A stretch of DNA of 64,000 bases from Rotaria macrura (Eukaryota > Rotifera > Eurotatoria > Philodinida > Philodinidae): positions 1 to 64,000 of the forward strand of contig OENT01000887.1 of NCBI GenBank assembly GCA_900239685.1, given 5' to 3'. The position numbers were made by a program, and so were the translations under genes. Position 1 is the stretch's first letter. Every line of letters starts with the position of its first letter. Positions 12,709 through 25,500 of the stretch are shown here, piece after piece. The notes beneath the pieces are model-generated. The model searched no databases and had not been told where the DNA came from. It was given only the letters and a program-made list of their open reading frames with translations.

Positions 12709-13634
12709 TTAATATTGTGCGTATGGTACTTTATCTGGTTGACTTATCCAAGGCATTGGTACTGCGTCACCATTAGTAAATGCATGATGCTGTGGTGGTG
12801 GTGGTGGAGCAGTAGCAATAGTTGGATTATGACCCATAGCCGGTGCTTGATAGTCATGAATAGAACATTGACTTACTTTCATTCTACAAACAGTATATAT
12901 AATAATATACAGCAAAGATATAAGAACGGCGATACCTATATTCAAAAATAAAATTTAATTAAAACATGCCGCAATGTAGAGAATAACACTATTTTTCTCA
13001 CCAGCACATCCTACTTGAATTTCAAGAAAAAGTCTCTTTGAATCATAGCTTGAATAATTTTGAAAGGCTGGTATCATTTGCATGATATAATTTAATGATA
13101 CCAATGGTGCTTGCGTTGAACATGTTGGTGTTAAAAAACATGATTGTGGATTTAGAATAAATATGACATCAATAGTGATCAATGCAGCTAATGTCAGTAG
13201 TGTAAATAGATTCCAAAATAGTGCACATGTTGATAAACCTATTGTTGTTGCACAACATACTAAAATTATTTAAAGTATATACAAACGATGTTTTGAAATT
13301 GTTTTTCATAGTTCTATTTCTCTACTGCAAAATCTACCTGAAATATAGAGTAAGATTTCATTGATAAACATCACAAGTGATGTCCAAATACCACCGAATA
13401 TATTCGTATGCCAAAAATCCAATAGAACATTGCAAACTTCAGTGAGAAAAATAATCTTAATAATAAAGTTAATGAATTAAATAATTTTATTTAAAAAGAA
13501 ACGCGAGAAATATTAACTACCATGCCAGCGAATACTTGTATACTTGCAACTGATCCAAGGAAGCAACGTGGCCACGCACGTTTCCATGCAAGATTTCGTT
13601 CGAATTGAGCTTGGATTACAGGATCGATCGCCAT
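12709..13634 (-). CDS. Four-TM membrane protein, MS4A/CD20-like
   Basis: Four exons: 13521-13634, 13338-13455, 13002-13259, 12709-12935 (717 nt, 238 aa), GT-AG introns. The protein has a short basic N-terminus and four hydrophobic segments. The first pair surrounds the exon 1/2 junction (LGSVASIQVFAGM, then IIFLTEV) and a NIFGGIWTSLVMF segment; the third is FWNLFTLLTLAALITIDVIF. A cysteine-containing loop (CFLTPTC) follows, then the fourth TM (AVLISLLYIIIYTVC) and a cytoplasmic tail with six prolines. The topology and the GGIW motif recall the CD20/MS4A tetraspan group, but similarity is weak and the function is unknown. A coding-like AG acceptor lies 4 nt before the ATG. It sits 845 bp upstream of the SLC45-like gene in the same orientation; whether they are co-transcribed is unclear. 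Confidence 0.8.
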
Positions 13635-13638
13635 AAAA

Positions 13639-13660
13639 CTGTTTAAATTAAAGAATCAAA
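13639..13660 (-). other. Splice acceptor 4 nt before four-TM gene ATG
   Basis: A T-rich tract ending in AAACAG immediately precedes TTTTATG. Like the sites before the SLC45-like, RBR and CPTP genes, it suggests a 5' UTR intron or spliced-leader trans-splicing. Confidence 0.45.
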
Positions 13661-14933
13661 AACTTAATGACGCATATTTTATGTCAATATAATATACTAA
13701 TGACTTCAATCGAGAAAAAATGATCAACTTTTAGCAAAACTTAGTTTTGGTCTTTCACATCAAGTAGTATAAGAATGAACGATGAACGTTTTGCACAAAC
13801 TAAGCTTTGACCTATAGAAGCAATCTATTAATGTATGAAAACAGCATGTCTGTGAAGAAAAAACTATAATCTCTTTCTTTTTCACAGAATTTAACTTTTT
13901 GTATCTATATAAGAAAACAACAACTAAATAGGCAACAGAAAAAGATTAACTGTTTTTCTGTGCTTTTCTAATAGAAACGACGTAGAATAAAAAGAAAACA
14001 TGAATTACGTTTCTTTTTTATTCAGTTCCTTACGCACGTACCGATCGTTTTAACAATTGGACTCTGTTTAGTCAACTCTAAAAATATGACTATTGCTCTC
14101 TTTGTTTTCAAGTATGATAACTTAAAATGAACTCGTCTCGACCTTGGCCTATGCTATTTCTTTTTTCAATTTTTTCTGAGAGCATACAGATGGAAAATGG
14201 ATTCTATATTCAAGAAGAAAGAAATACCATGTAATGAAAAGCGAAGAACAAGAAGTAGAAGCTGAACGAGAAAAATGCGGAAGCAAAAAAAATGAGAAAT
14301 ACTTGATAAGATACAACATAAAAAAAGGCTAGTTCTGCTTCTTTTGACGGCTATCTTTTTATCGTTTAACATGAACGTCAATATTGAAGACTAGAAGAAG
14401 ACGGATTCTCTCTTCCTTTTATTCTTTTGACGTAGACCTTCTTCCCTAGTCTTTAAAAAAAAAGAAAACTTTTAATCATGCTAATGTCGATGTCAAGAAA
14501 AAGAAAATGTAAACACGGTAACTGCTGACTGTCAGAAAATGTATACTTTCATCGTTAGGAATGACATAGTTTGGTTTTCTATCGTTAGTATTCCTGATTT
14601 ATATTACTGAAATTCCATTCGCTTTAACTCAACGATGCTAACTGAGTCTACTATGAAACAAAGTGATACATCCAAATTTTCAAATAGGAATATCATGTTG
14701 TTGTCAGAAGTGAGTCAACTGATGACTCAAAACATTCATTGAAAGAGTTTTAACGGATTTTTCTAAATGTGAAGGTTCTACTAAGAAAAGAATCGTAATA
14801 CCATGCATAAATTCCACCTAGAAACAATGAGACTGTTTTTGAAATCAAAAAACAGTCCGCATTCATATTATCTGTCATATAACTAGCAACATATCTAACT
14901 TGAAGCTACAAGAGTATATATGATTTTAAAAGC

Positions 14934-15348
14934 TTAACTTATTTTTATCAGATCTTTTAGGTCGCTTGAAGAGAGATCTAAAGTTTCTTTACGTACTATT
15001 CAATAGTTCGATTATTTTCTAAAAACTGCTCTCGAATCGTAGTCCTCATCAGTATTATTTGATTGAATACGAATAAATAAGACTCGATTCGTAAAACATC
15101 CAGGAATCACTCGTTTTTAAATTTTCTACAGAAATATATTCTGGCTGCATTCTTTTCTTCTTCACATGCACATGTGCATCACAGTATGTAGATATGTGCG
15201 AACTTCCGCAAATTAATGAGAATTTTACACTTACATCTATATTATAATATCCAGCATTACGCAATGTTAAACATATTTTTAACAGCTTTCGTACAATATG
15301 AAATAGTTTTACAATAAATGTAAATCTGATAGTCTTCTTCATTTCCAA
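14934..15348 (-). pseudogene. Possible two- or three-exon gene fragment, unknown
   Basis: A 38-codon frame begins with ATG at 15348, contains HIVRKLLKICLTLRNAGYYN, and runs into a perfect GTAAGT donor at 15234. Further along the strand are coding-like segments with NTDEDYDSRAVF (about 15011-15055) and KETLDLSSSDLKDLIKIS ending in a stop at 14934. I could not place clean acceptors to join them. It may be a small gene or a relic; no family is recognised. Confidence 0.25.
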
Positions 15349-15499
15349 ATCAATATGATAATCATCTATAAACGTGCTTAGTCTATTCTAACAAAGCTCA
15401 TGATTTTTCAATCGCATAATACTTTCCAATTAAATTAACTGTCATAACATTATAATAAAAATAAGAAACGTATCCAACTATATTTTGTAGCAAATATAG

Positions 15500-15571
15500 T
15501 TACATCCAGAATTACGAGGGCACCATCCAAATATCACTGACCGGACTTGTCTAATTACTAATATCGATGAA
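15500..15571 (+). pseudogene. Exon-like fragment, unknown
   Basis: After an AG acceptor the frame reads through HPELRGHHPNITDRTCLITN to a GTACAA donor-like site. Codon choice resembles the confirmed exons. No family recognised. Confidence 0.22.
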
Positions 15572-15781
15572 GTACAATATTATTTAAATGTTTTAGTATG
15601 AATTTTCGACAAATGAATATATTTGTGAAGTTGAGTATAATAACATGATAACTATTCGAATGACTGTCAAGCATCAGAACACAACATGATTGGCAAATTT
15701 AATCCGCAGTCAAAAAATAGTCTTGCTGTTGAAATCTATTGATACCTCTCTCAATATTTTACGTGCATATACTTTCAGCTA

Positions 15782-15855
15782 ATCGAAAGGGTCCAATTCA
15801 ATCAAGAAGAGTGTTATTGTTATGAGACTGTGGAACTTAACATACATTAAAATCG
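15782..15855 (+). pseudogene. Exon-like fragment, unknown
   Basis: After the acceptor TTTCAG the frame encodes IERVQFNQEECYCYETVELN then a stop. Coding-like composition with paired cysteines; no family recognised and the fragment is too short to assign. Confidence 0.18.
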
Positions 15856-17718
15856 ACTTACGTTCAAAAAATCCTCAAGTATCCATCTTACAGACAGTGG
15901 TAAATATTTTGAACATGTCATTCATAGGTGTGTTCGTTATTTCGATGATTCACTGACGAAATTTCGATGAAATTTCCAGTGGGTGTCGATTCCTATACGT
16001 TAGAAATTATGGTAGGAACAATGTGAACTGACGAACGAACGATTTTGTTGAATAGATGAATATTAGAAAAGTCAAAATCAAGGACAGTACGTAGTTTGAG
16101 AATGAATGGTTGTGTCGAAGTATGAATGACTATAGTTTCAGATAAATCATACACACTAGTATCGAATTGACAAAAGAATAACAAAAACGAAACAGGAAAC
16201 TTCTTAAGTATAAATTGCAGTGTTAAATTATTTTACAAAGTCTCAATTTTCTTCATTTCATCTATGAATAGCAACAAGATTGCATATTGTCGATTCCCTT
16301 GAATATTTCATAAAAAATCCAAGCAGATTATTCTTCGTTAATTTTGCATTAGTTAAGCTGTTCCTTGGTGTTTGTAGATGGTATGTAAAGAAGCAAGATA
16401 GTATCACTAGGATGTCATCCATTATCAATGCGTGCGCATGAATCACTATATCTAGAATAGAATCTTCTTTTATCTAAAGAACTTTTGAAAATGAAGTCGA
16501 TGTATATATGGTTCGAATTTTTCTTTAGTGAACATCGCTTTCTGAAATCAATATGATCGTTCAGTTAGAAAGTGATCCCATAAGAATTTTACTCGCGAAA
16601 ATAACGATATTTTGACAATATTTTACGATTATTATTTTGAGAAAGAATAGTGTGGAAAACATTTGTTCAGCATACATATCAATGAATCGTATAGTTTCTC
16701 ATCCGATTTTACATGTTGTCTGTCAAATTTATAACTATTTTCGAATAAATAACCCATGTTTACGAATCTTATATTCTAGGAATATTAGACGTCAGTGAAT
16801 TGTTTCGTTTGAGAATAATCGTTATGCAAAAATAAGGATTTTTTTTATTAGAAGTCTAAAACTATATCCATATTTTTTCGTTCACACGTTGATATATTCT
16901 CTTAAACTTCTAACAATTTGTATTCTAGTTTTCATCGATTACATTGATAGAGTATGAATAGCTAGATTATTGAAACAGATACATATTTCAACTATGAATA
17001 GTTGTCAAAGTATTGATTAAATTTTCTCTATGATTTGTGGATTGCATTAATGGTTAAATGAATAATATTCAGTCGTAAGTCGTACTAGTTCACGACATGA
17101 TTGTAAAGAATGATTTTGTTTTTATTTTCTAAAAAAACTTTCTATCGTATTCCCATATATTTATCTTATTCTTGTTTATGGTACAATGAATGAAATCGAA
17201 TTCATGAATACAACGTCTTTGGCCCACATTTAATCGTAATAATTCTTTTCCACGTAGTTCCACTGTCTTTTTCTCTGACATCCACATGCCTTTAAGCTAC
17301 GTTATGCAACTATTTGAAACGTGCATGTATTCTTTTTCGATAGATTTTTATTTTATGTGGTTTTAAACTGTAAGATTTATGTATGCAGAAAAGAGTTAAA
17401 CAAAATAAAATCCAGATGTGTTGAAGCACTTAAAAAGTCGGGATCGATCAAGATCTATTTCATTTTGCTCAATACTATTTTAAAATATTTCACTTTACCT
17501 CGAGGGAATACTTTCTCTAAGAAAACTGCACGCGAGTATAACTCAACAATATTATCGATTGTTCATACGCGGACTAAAATGCATCGAAACTAATTGTGTT
17601 CGGTTCACATGCTTGTTCTTCTTATTGTTTGAATATTACATAATTTTAGTTTACATTTCATGTGCATCCGTGATTACTCAAGGTTATAAAAAAAAAACTT
17701 AACTCATATATCTGTCAG

Positions 17719-17814
17719 ATAACTTCTGTAATGGTGAACATACTGACACTACTAGTGTTGACCTTAGATTTGGTAATGACATCAATCTATCATGTAATCT
17801 TGCAATAGTTCATT
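17719..17814 (+). pseudogene. Exon-like fragment with cysteines, unknown
   Basis: Between a CTGTCAG acceptor and a GTAAAT donor the frame contains VDLRFGNDINLSCNLAIVH. It looks like part of an extracellular domain. Neighbouring exons were not found, so it is reported as an exon or relic of unknown identity. Confidence 0.22.
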
Positions 17815-19026
17815 GTAAATTTAAGTAGAAATTCATCCGACCTCTTAAATTTCCAACATCACGAGCCTGATTGAAGATTGTCGATAATCTAGCATTGCTT
17901 CTATCATCAGTAACTTCGATATTACTCAGCCAAACTAAAACTTTTTTTCTTAATGATAAACAGAACAAAACAATCTATCCATGCAAAAAAAGTTATGCAA
18001 TCTTACCGAACTGGAGTACGTCGAATCAATCATCACTTTCTACCTCAGAAAGTTACTTAGATAACCGGTAGATGGGTAAGCCTCGGATTACTTGGGATTC
18101 GAGCATAAAATATTTAACTGCATACATGCATTGTAGAAAAATCATGCAATGGCTCAACGTTTTTTATTTTAGTGCCGTAATATTTAATTGAATCAAAGAT
18201 AGATGAAGACAAACTTCTGATCAATTGAATTGACAACCTAAAAAGAAGCCCAATCATCTGAATATTGAATGTAAACATCATCTGATTCGGCAACGATGCA
18301 GCATAGATTAGTGATAGCATGCAAGAAAAAGAAACGAAAAAAATTCAACACATGGTCTCATTTCATGTCACATGATCCTACTATTAAATGAGAGAGTAAA
18401 ACAAAAATAGCCATTTACATATTGTTCATGGTGATTATTTACTATACGCCTTGTTATGATGGCTTCTTTCTTTCTCTTCTATGAAATGATGCTTCAAAAT
18501 TGAACAATGTAAAAGTGTAGAAGTCCTATCGTTCTTTTAAAATTAACGATGACAATAGAAGTGCACTAAAATCTATATGTGATTGATTGATTTAGCTATC
18601 TTAAAAATCTGAAAAACCTCTATTGATCCTCTCTTCTTGTCTTGAGTGTATTCTCAAATATTGATTATGGATGTCGTAAGATAGCCCGTAGGAAAAATAG
18701 AAAGCAGTAACAGTATATAAATGAATCCATGCACTTATCAAGTAAACACATTGTTTTAAAACTTTTTTTTTCCTATAGAAGAAAAATAATACAAGCATGC
18801 AAGTAATATTCCTTTCAAAGGATCATAGTTTTCAAAGGTGTAATCTTGGAGATTATGTCATGTTTAACATAAGATTGAGAGAAAATCTAAACTAAAAATA
18901 AGTTGTCGAAGTACCATTGACATGTATTGAATTATCCTTCTCAAGTTTTTTTTTGACTTGTCATTAACAATTCAACGTACCAAAAGTATGTCATATAAGA
19001 TAATAACAAAGATTTGATGATAGCTA

Positions 19027-19191
19027 ATGTATTTGACAGATCAATTAAATTGCAATGACAATGTAACATTGCTGGCAAACTACGATGAATTAGTTAAATC
19101 AGGACAAACACTGAATTTCAGTGACAATGAATACTCTTTCATAAATTATGATTTCCCTAAAGACTTTCGGTCTGAGATTATTAATCACTGA
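19027..19191 (+). pseudogene. Coding-like small frame, unknown
   Basis: A 54-codon frame from ATG to TGA including NDNVTLLANYDELVKSGQTL and DFPKDFRSEIINH. Codon use is gene-like and acidic/polar, unlike the hydrophobic chance ORFs around it. A second frame of similar character follows at 19236-19367. Possibly exons of a decayed gene. Confidence 0.25.
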
Positions 19192-19235
19192 ATATTTGAT
19201 ATACATGAAAAATTGTAATTTTTAATATTGTTCAA

Positions 19236-19367
19236 TTGGAATATCAAATTCATCCTAAAGAATTAGATCACACAGAAGAAGATGCAATTACGCACAGAAG
19301 ATTCATGAATCTTTTTTGTGAAACACAGGATTTAAAAGTATATAATCAACAGACATATCTAAATTAA
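19236..19367 (+). pseudogene. Coding-like fragment, unknown
   Basis: A 43-codon open stretch containing HPKELDHTEEDAITHRRFMN and ending KVYNQQTYLN-stop. It has the same style as the fragment at 19027-19191 and may come from the same relic gene. No ATG-initiated gene could be built. Confidence 0.25.
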
Positions 19368-19854
19368 GGACAAAGATGATAGTATATAATATAATTCAAT
19401 GCGTCTACTGTTCAATATAGATGATGTCTCTATCAAGATTGTCTAGATTGATATGTTCAAATAATACAATCGATCTCAATGATTTAAAACATTATGTTGT
19501 ATCGTTATTGTTTATTTAAAAAAAAACAAGATACTAGCAGAAAAACGATAATACAACGTGTTTCAAGTAATATCTTATCCAATCGATTGTTTTTGTTATT
19601 TAGTTTTATTGATCTTTTAAATATATTACTAATTTTTGCTTGTTCTTGTCTAATATCACAGATAAGTCTAATTAACTTCCTACAAATCTGAAGTTCATAA
19701 AGATAAGCATTTCTTTGGCTAGTTGATCTTTTGTCCGACATCTCACTCTAATAGGAAATAAACGAATACCATCCATTGATTGAAACTAGTGCAATTGATC
19801 TATTTGTACGTCTTTATCATGCAAAAAAGATAGATTGACATCTCTATGGTATGT

Positions 19855-19885
19855 CTATGTATATATATATATATATATCTATATT
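19855..19885. repeat. AT microsatellite
   Basis: About ten AT dinucleotide units with minor interruptions; it lies at the end of a chance minus-strand ORF and inflates its C-terminus with IYIYIY. Confidence 0.9.
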
Positions 19886-20621
19886 GAACTTTGAAGAAAT
19901 ATTTCCCAATGAGAAAGCAAAATAACGATGACTTTTGAACTCGCTTTTTTTTTCATTCTCGGTAGATAACATGATAGATAACAATACAATAAAAAATTGT
20001 CGGGAGATACCGCCATTGATGAACGAAAACTCTTTCACAATGTTATACAGCTTGATAAGATGAATGTTTTTCTTAATTTTGTCGATCGAATCATCATTGC
20101 AATACATTGACATAATAAATACATCTACTCAAAATACATTATATGTATAAATTGAAAGGACAATTGTTATTCTTGTCGTTTATCTTGATTGACAACGAGA
20201 ATATGATTCGTTTATTTTGTGTGTGTGAATGTGTTGACAGAAATTAACATTAAAGTCAAGCATGATATTTACTCGACGTGATTCAATTGTAAAGATTTAT
20301 ACTGGTCAGTTAATGACATAAACTCTCTTCTTCCTCATCGTTTTGTCTTCTGTCGATTTATCAAAAATAGAAATCAGTGTGACAAAATACAGCCTAAGGG
20401 CTCATAGCTTTCTTCTTCATTTGCTCATCCGTGCAGAGATGATAGTTCGAAGCATACTGGATTAATAATAAAAGTCATTCTTCTCTCTTCACGTACGTGT
20501 ACGTATGAATATAAGTAGATATACATGAATTGCAATCGTTCTCCTGATGAATTATGATCTTTTTGCATGAAGAGGGAATAGATAGAAAAGAGAATGCAGA
20601 GAGCATAAAATCTTATCTATC

Positions 20622-20682
20622 CATATATATATATATATATATACATGTATACATATATATATATATATATACAGATATACGT
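20622..20682. repeat. AT microsatellite, two blocks
   Basis: Two AT blocks of about 20 bp separated by ACATGTATAC. The whole segment is close to self-complementary. Confidence 0.9.
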
Positions 20683-21318
20683 ATGTAGATGGAAAGAGAT
20701 GAAGAAGCAGAAGCAAACTATCATTCACTAGTTATGGTAGTAGTGCTCACAATGTTTGTGTGTTGATTAACGAAATCGATGACGAGCGCATACATTTATA
20801 TGATGAACTTTACTTTCGAGAGTCGTCGTCTGTTACTACCCCCCTACTGAGTATAAATATATTAAACAAGAAGAACACGAGATAAGATCGATGACGAGTG
20901 AAGTCTTTTTTTTAACTTTATTGGTATGTATACAAAGATATTGTCTGACCGATCATAAATTTATGTCCTTGTCATTTCGAACAGGTGAATATGTCATAGA
21001 TAAAACTGATCCTACCATATATCATCTCCTCCGCCTTCAATTCAAATTCCACTCAATCATGTTCTATTAAATTATCTTTTTTTTTCTCTTGTCGTTTTGC
21101 TTCGATTAATCTATTCCTATACTATCATCTTGATTACAAATGAACAACTCATCTCAGTAGTGAACGAGTTCAATTATTTGAATGAAAGATATAAGAGTGT
21201 CTACAGTGAATTTTATCTTTCCGCCGTCTCTTCACTGATGCTGATTGACAAGGGTCATCTTGGCGCTTGCGGCATCCCACATCTTCTAGTAGTAATCATG
21301 ATGAACAAGAGGACTATT

Positions 21319-21342
21319 CTTTCTCTCTCTCTCTCTCTCTTC
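21319..21342. repeat. CT microsatellite
   Basis: About eleven CT units followed by pyrimidine-rich DNA up to 21365. Confidence 0.9.
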
Positions 21343-22107
21343 CTCGCTCCCTCTTCTCCTCCTCACTTCATATCTAATTGATTCAACCATGTCTACCAGT
21401 CGATGAAGATATCCCGTGTACGTTAACATTCGAAATGCCATGTGCCTCCTTTCTAATATAATTATTATTTCTCGATGTTTACCACTCCTCTCGTTCATTC
21501 GTTCATTTTCTTTTTACCATCTGACAAAATAAATAAATATTTAGGCAGAACATAAGATTATTCAAAGAACAAAAAATCTGTCATTCTCTCCTATCAAGAA
21601 AAACTTGAATAAGTTCATCCCCCTTAACTTTCATAGTTTTTTGTTCTTTACAAATTTGTCAACAACAGGTGTCAAAATGGTAATTGAACGTAGAATATAA
21701 TAGAACATGAACAAGAGTTATGTCATCTAACATAGGTTATGCATATAGTGAGATGGCTAATTTAACGATGTAGTCGTGGTCTTTCTGCCGTTTATTGAGA
21801 ACGTGTGTTTCCTAACATATACACATATAAGAGAAAAACGAGTGCGATTACGTGGTCAAACCGCTTCTTTCTTTTTCTCTTCTCTTTTGCCTTCGATAGC
21901 ATCTGTATTCTGCTTCAAGCAAAATTATCCATGCTCGACTGTCCATCATACTCGTCATCATCAGTTAGACAGCACATCTGACGACGACACAACAGGTAAT
22001 TGAATAAGGGTTGGATTCGATCTCACATTGAGATAGTCACATACACTTCAAAATTCGAGCCGCTGGCTATTGGGTAGGCTGTATGATTGAAATGACCGAC
22101 GTTTTAC

Positions 22108-22138
22108 ATACATGTATATATATATATATATGTATACG
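22108..22138. repeat. AT microsatellite
   Basis: Ten AT units flanked by ATGT and GTATAC, about 410 bp upstream of the adhesion-receptor ATG. Confidence 0.85.
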
Positions 22139-22390
22139 TTTTTTTTTCTTCATGTATGAAAAGGAGAAATGTACAAATTGTCGTTCATCATCACCTTTTT
22201 TTTCTTCTCTCTTCGAAAGCTATTGCTTGATATTGTCGACGGGAGAAAAGATCGGAAGTTAGTGAAGTGAGAGAAAGACGAGACGTCCATTCAATACGTA
22301 TATATATATACATAAATGTGAACGTTTATTGTTTGCATTTTAGAATACAAGAAACGGGAGAACGAGAGTGCAGTGTAGTGCATCCATTTC

Positions 22391-22420
22391 TACACACACA
22401 CACATATATATATATATATC
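22391..22420. repeat. Compound AC/AT microsatellite
   Basis: An (AC)n run passes directly into (AT)n, ending 130 bp before the adhesion-receptor start codon, so it probably lies in its promoter or 5' UTR. Confidence 0.9.
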
Positions 22421-22550
22421 GAACAATTTATACATTGTTAGATCGAAAAAATAATCATAAAGACGAAGAAGAATAACGTTTGTTGACTAACCGTCGGACG
22501 TGCAATTCTCAAAGGACAAGAATAACAACAATTAAAGTAAAAAAAAAAGA

Positions 22551-25500
22551 ATGTATTGCAATGGATTCATCGTTTTTCTACTGAACATAATTGTGTCATG
22601 TAAGTTTTTCTTTTCTTATTGAACTTATTAATTAATTATATGATTTTCATCATTTATTAGTAAATGCTTTTCTACGTTCCGACAATATGACAGTCACATA
22701 TGATGAGTATGTAAAATTTCGTTGTTCATTTCCACGAAATTTTACACTCAAAGATAATATCATACAATGGAAAAAGTTACGTCACAACAATCTTGATCTA
22801 TCAATAGCAATCAATGGAAAAATTCCAAAGATGTTCGAAAAATTTTATCGAACTGATTTAACAAATCAATCTAGTACACTAGAATTATTTCACGTTAAAC
22901 GACATGATTCAACAACATATATATGTGAGACATTCGAAACTCAAACAATACTTTGCCAGTACAATCTTGTTGTACTTAGTAAGTGGAAACAGATATACGA
23001 TAAATTATTTTCTCTTTTGAGCGGAGAACAATCGATATAGATAGATAAGAATGATGATGATAGATGTCTTCTTTTTTTGTAAATGATTTTCTTACGTAAT
23101 CAATTTTTTCCATCTTTTGAATGGTTCATATTATTAGTTTTCCGTTTTTCTTCCTCGATTTAAGTTAAACCTGAGTCTCCATCATTAACCATTAATGAAG
23201 AAAATATTCAAGAAGATCAATCTGTCACATTGACATGTTCATCGTTCAATGGAAATCCATCACCTCAATATAACTGGTATCGTAATGGTACCCGTCTCAC
23301 GTACGATAATAAAAATAATAATAATTACTTTTTCTTTCTTTCTTTTTGTTTCAACTTATTCTTCATTCTAGTTCATTGAATCAACAAGTATCTATGTCGG
23401 ATAATAGTTCAAGCTATACATTTAATGTTAGTCGATCTGACAATCAAATCAAATATGAATGTCAAATTATGAATCAAGCACTTGCCAATCCACTTCGTGT
23501 TGAACAATATTTGAATGTTAAATGTAAGTTACAAAACAAAATCTGAAGCATGACAATTACAATTCTATTATGTATTGAATATTTAACTAGATCGTCCACA
23601 TCTAGAAATTCATGCTCAACCATCTTTATTACTAACGAGTGAAACAGTAATTGGTATTGAATTCAATGAACAAAAGCTAACATGTTTCATCGATGCTAAT
23701 CCGGTTGCAACATCAGTCTATTGGACAATCAACAATACAAATATAATAAGTCGTACGTAGAGCAAGTCGAAAAGTAAATAAGAAATATTTGCCTAAAATT
23801 TAAATACTTCAGGTGAAATCAACGTTTATTTAACACGATTAACATCTGATCAAGCTGGACTTTACACATGTGTAGTTGAAAATACTATTGGCAAAGCTAA
23901 TCGATCGATTTTTCTTGATGTACAATGTAAGTATTGAAGATGATTTGAGAATTGAAACATGCCAAGTGTTTGTTAGAAAAAGAATCAAATATTGATTCGC
24001 TCCATTTTGCATTCTAGATGCTCCCCGTGTTTCTGTAATGGAATCTCATTTAATTGTAAATCGTTCGAATTCAGCTATACTTCGTTGTAATGTTGATTCA
24101 AAGCCTGCACCATACCAAATCGTATGGTTTAAAAATGGTTATGAAATATTTCGTCAAAATCAATTATCGGATTTACGCATTGATCATACTGAAAGAAACG
24201 ATTCAGGTTTATATACGTGTACAATGTATAATCGTTTGCATAATAATTTAATACGCAATGGTTCAAGTACAATTGAACTAATTGTACAAAGCCGACCGAT
24301 ACTTGAAACGACGTATTCAAAAGTAGCTGCTGAAATAGGACAAACAGTTACATTAGTATGTCGTGTATCAGGACAACCAAAGCCGAGTATTTTTTGGAAA
24401 CGAAATGAACAAGTGATGAATTGTGATGAAATATCAGATGATAAATGTTATTTAAGATTATTTCATATCACGAAAAAAGATTTTGGCTCATATCGATGTA
24501 TAGCTGAGAATTTGTTAGGAAAAGAAGAATGGACTTACACAATCGTATCAAGAGGTAAGCATGCAGTATTATGTAGAATCTATCTATAATGAATACGTAA
24601 TAGCATAGAAATATTGTCTTTCAATGACATAAGATCAATCGATTACTGTTGATTTGATTGATCTAGATTCAATAATATATATTTAAAATTCCTATGGCAA
24701 AAATGATAAAAAATTATCAAGTTTCAAATGAATTTCGTGTTTCGGAAAGCATTGCCCGGTTTCATTCAAAAGCATGAAAGTGAACATTATGATTTGATTA
24801 CATTGTCGAAGACAGCAGTTGATCGAGCACAATTTGTTTGATTATCATGGAAAATGATAAACTTCTCTGTAGAGAGTAATACATCAAAAATTTTCATATC
24901 TGGAAGGAGAAATCTTAACTGTTGTTTGTTCGATACTTGAACAGTTGACTCTTTTCTGACAGTGGCATACCATCTATAGTACAAAGAACAACATGTTCCA
25001 AGGACAAAGATATTATTCAATCATATACACAGTAATATGCATATCTTTAGACGATATCAACTTCGTTGGTCATCAGATAGATTTCAAATTATTTTCGGAT
25101 TTTTTTTTTTGGTAAGCGATTGTCGGACGCTATGAACTAGTTTAAACAGATACGATATTTCCCTAAGGAAATCAATGTGTTTTTTTTTTAATGTGTCATC
25201 AATCATTGAGCAATTATAATCATAATCAGCTAGTAGGAACTCAATCTATTGATTTATTTGATTTCCTATTTTTTTTCTTAATGATTGTTGATGAATAGTA
25301 TTCAAACTAATTTTTGCTAGAACAGAAAATTTACCAGACGCATAACTGGAATCGTACTCTATAGGAAATTTTACAGGAGACTACAAGACATTTTCACGAA
25401 AGAAAATCCGATCAGTTCTCTTCTGATCACGAATCTTTGTTTGTGAACGATTCTATCGATCTATATTTTGTAGAAAACAAGCTATAGCATATGAACAACG

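Larger units (their letters stand above)
13640..22550. other. Gene-poor region with microsatellites and coding-like fragments
   Basis: No complete gene was found. Short segments with coding-like codon use and flanking splice signals appear at 14934-15348 (-) and at 15500-15571, 15782-15855, 17719-17814, 19027-19191 and 19236-19367 (+). They could not be joined into one open transcript. Between 19.8 and 22.5 kb there are several AT and CT microsatellites. Confidence 0.55.

Noticed and set aside
12715-12951. Plus-strand 78-codon ORF with a WWWWW run
   Set aside because: It is the antisense shadow of the last exon of the four-TM gene; the tryptophans are the reverse of the polyproline codons.
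24129-24320. Minus-strand ORF inside the adhesion receptor
   Set aside because: Antisense to a well-supported Ig exon.
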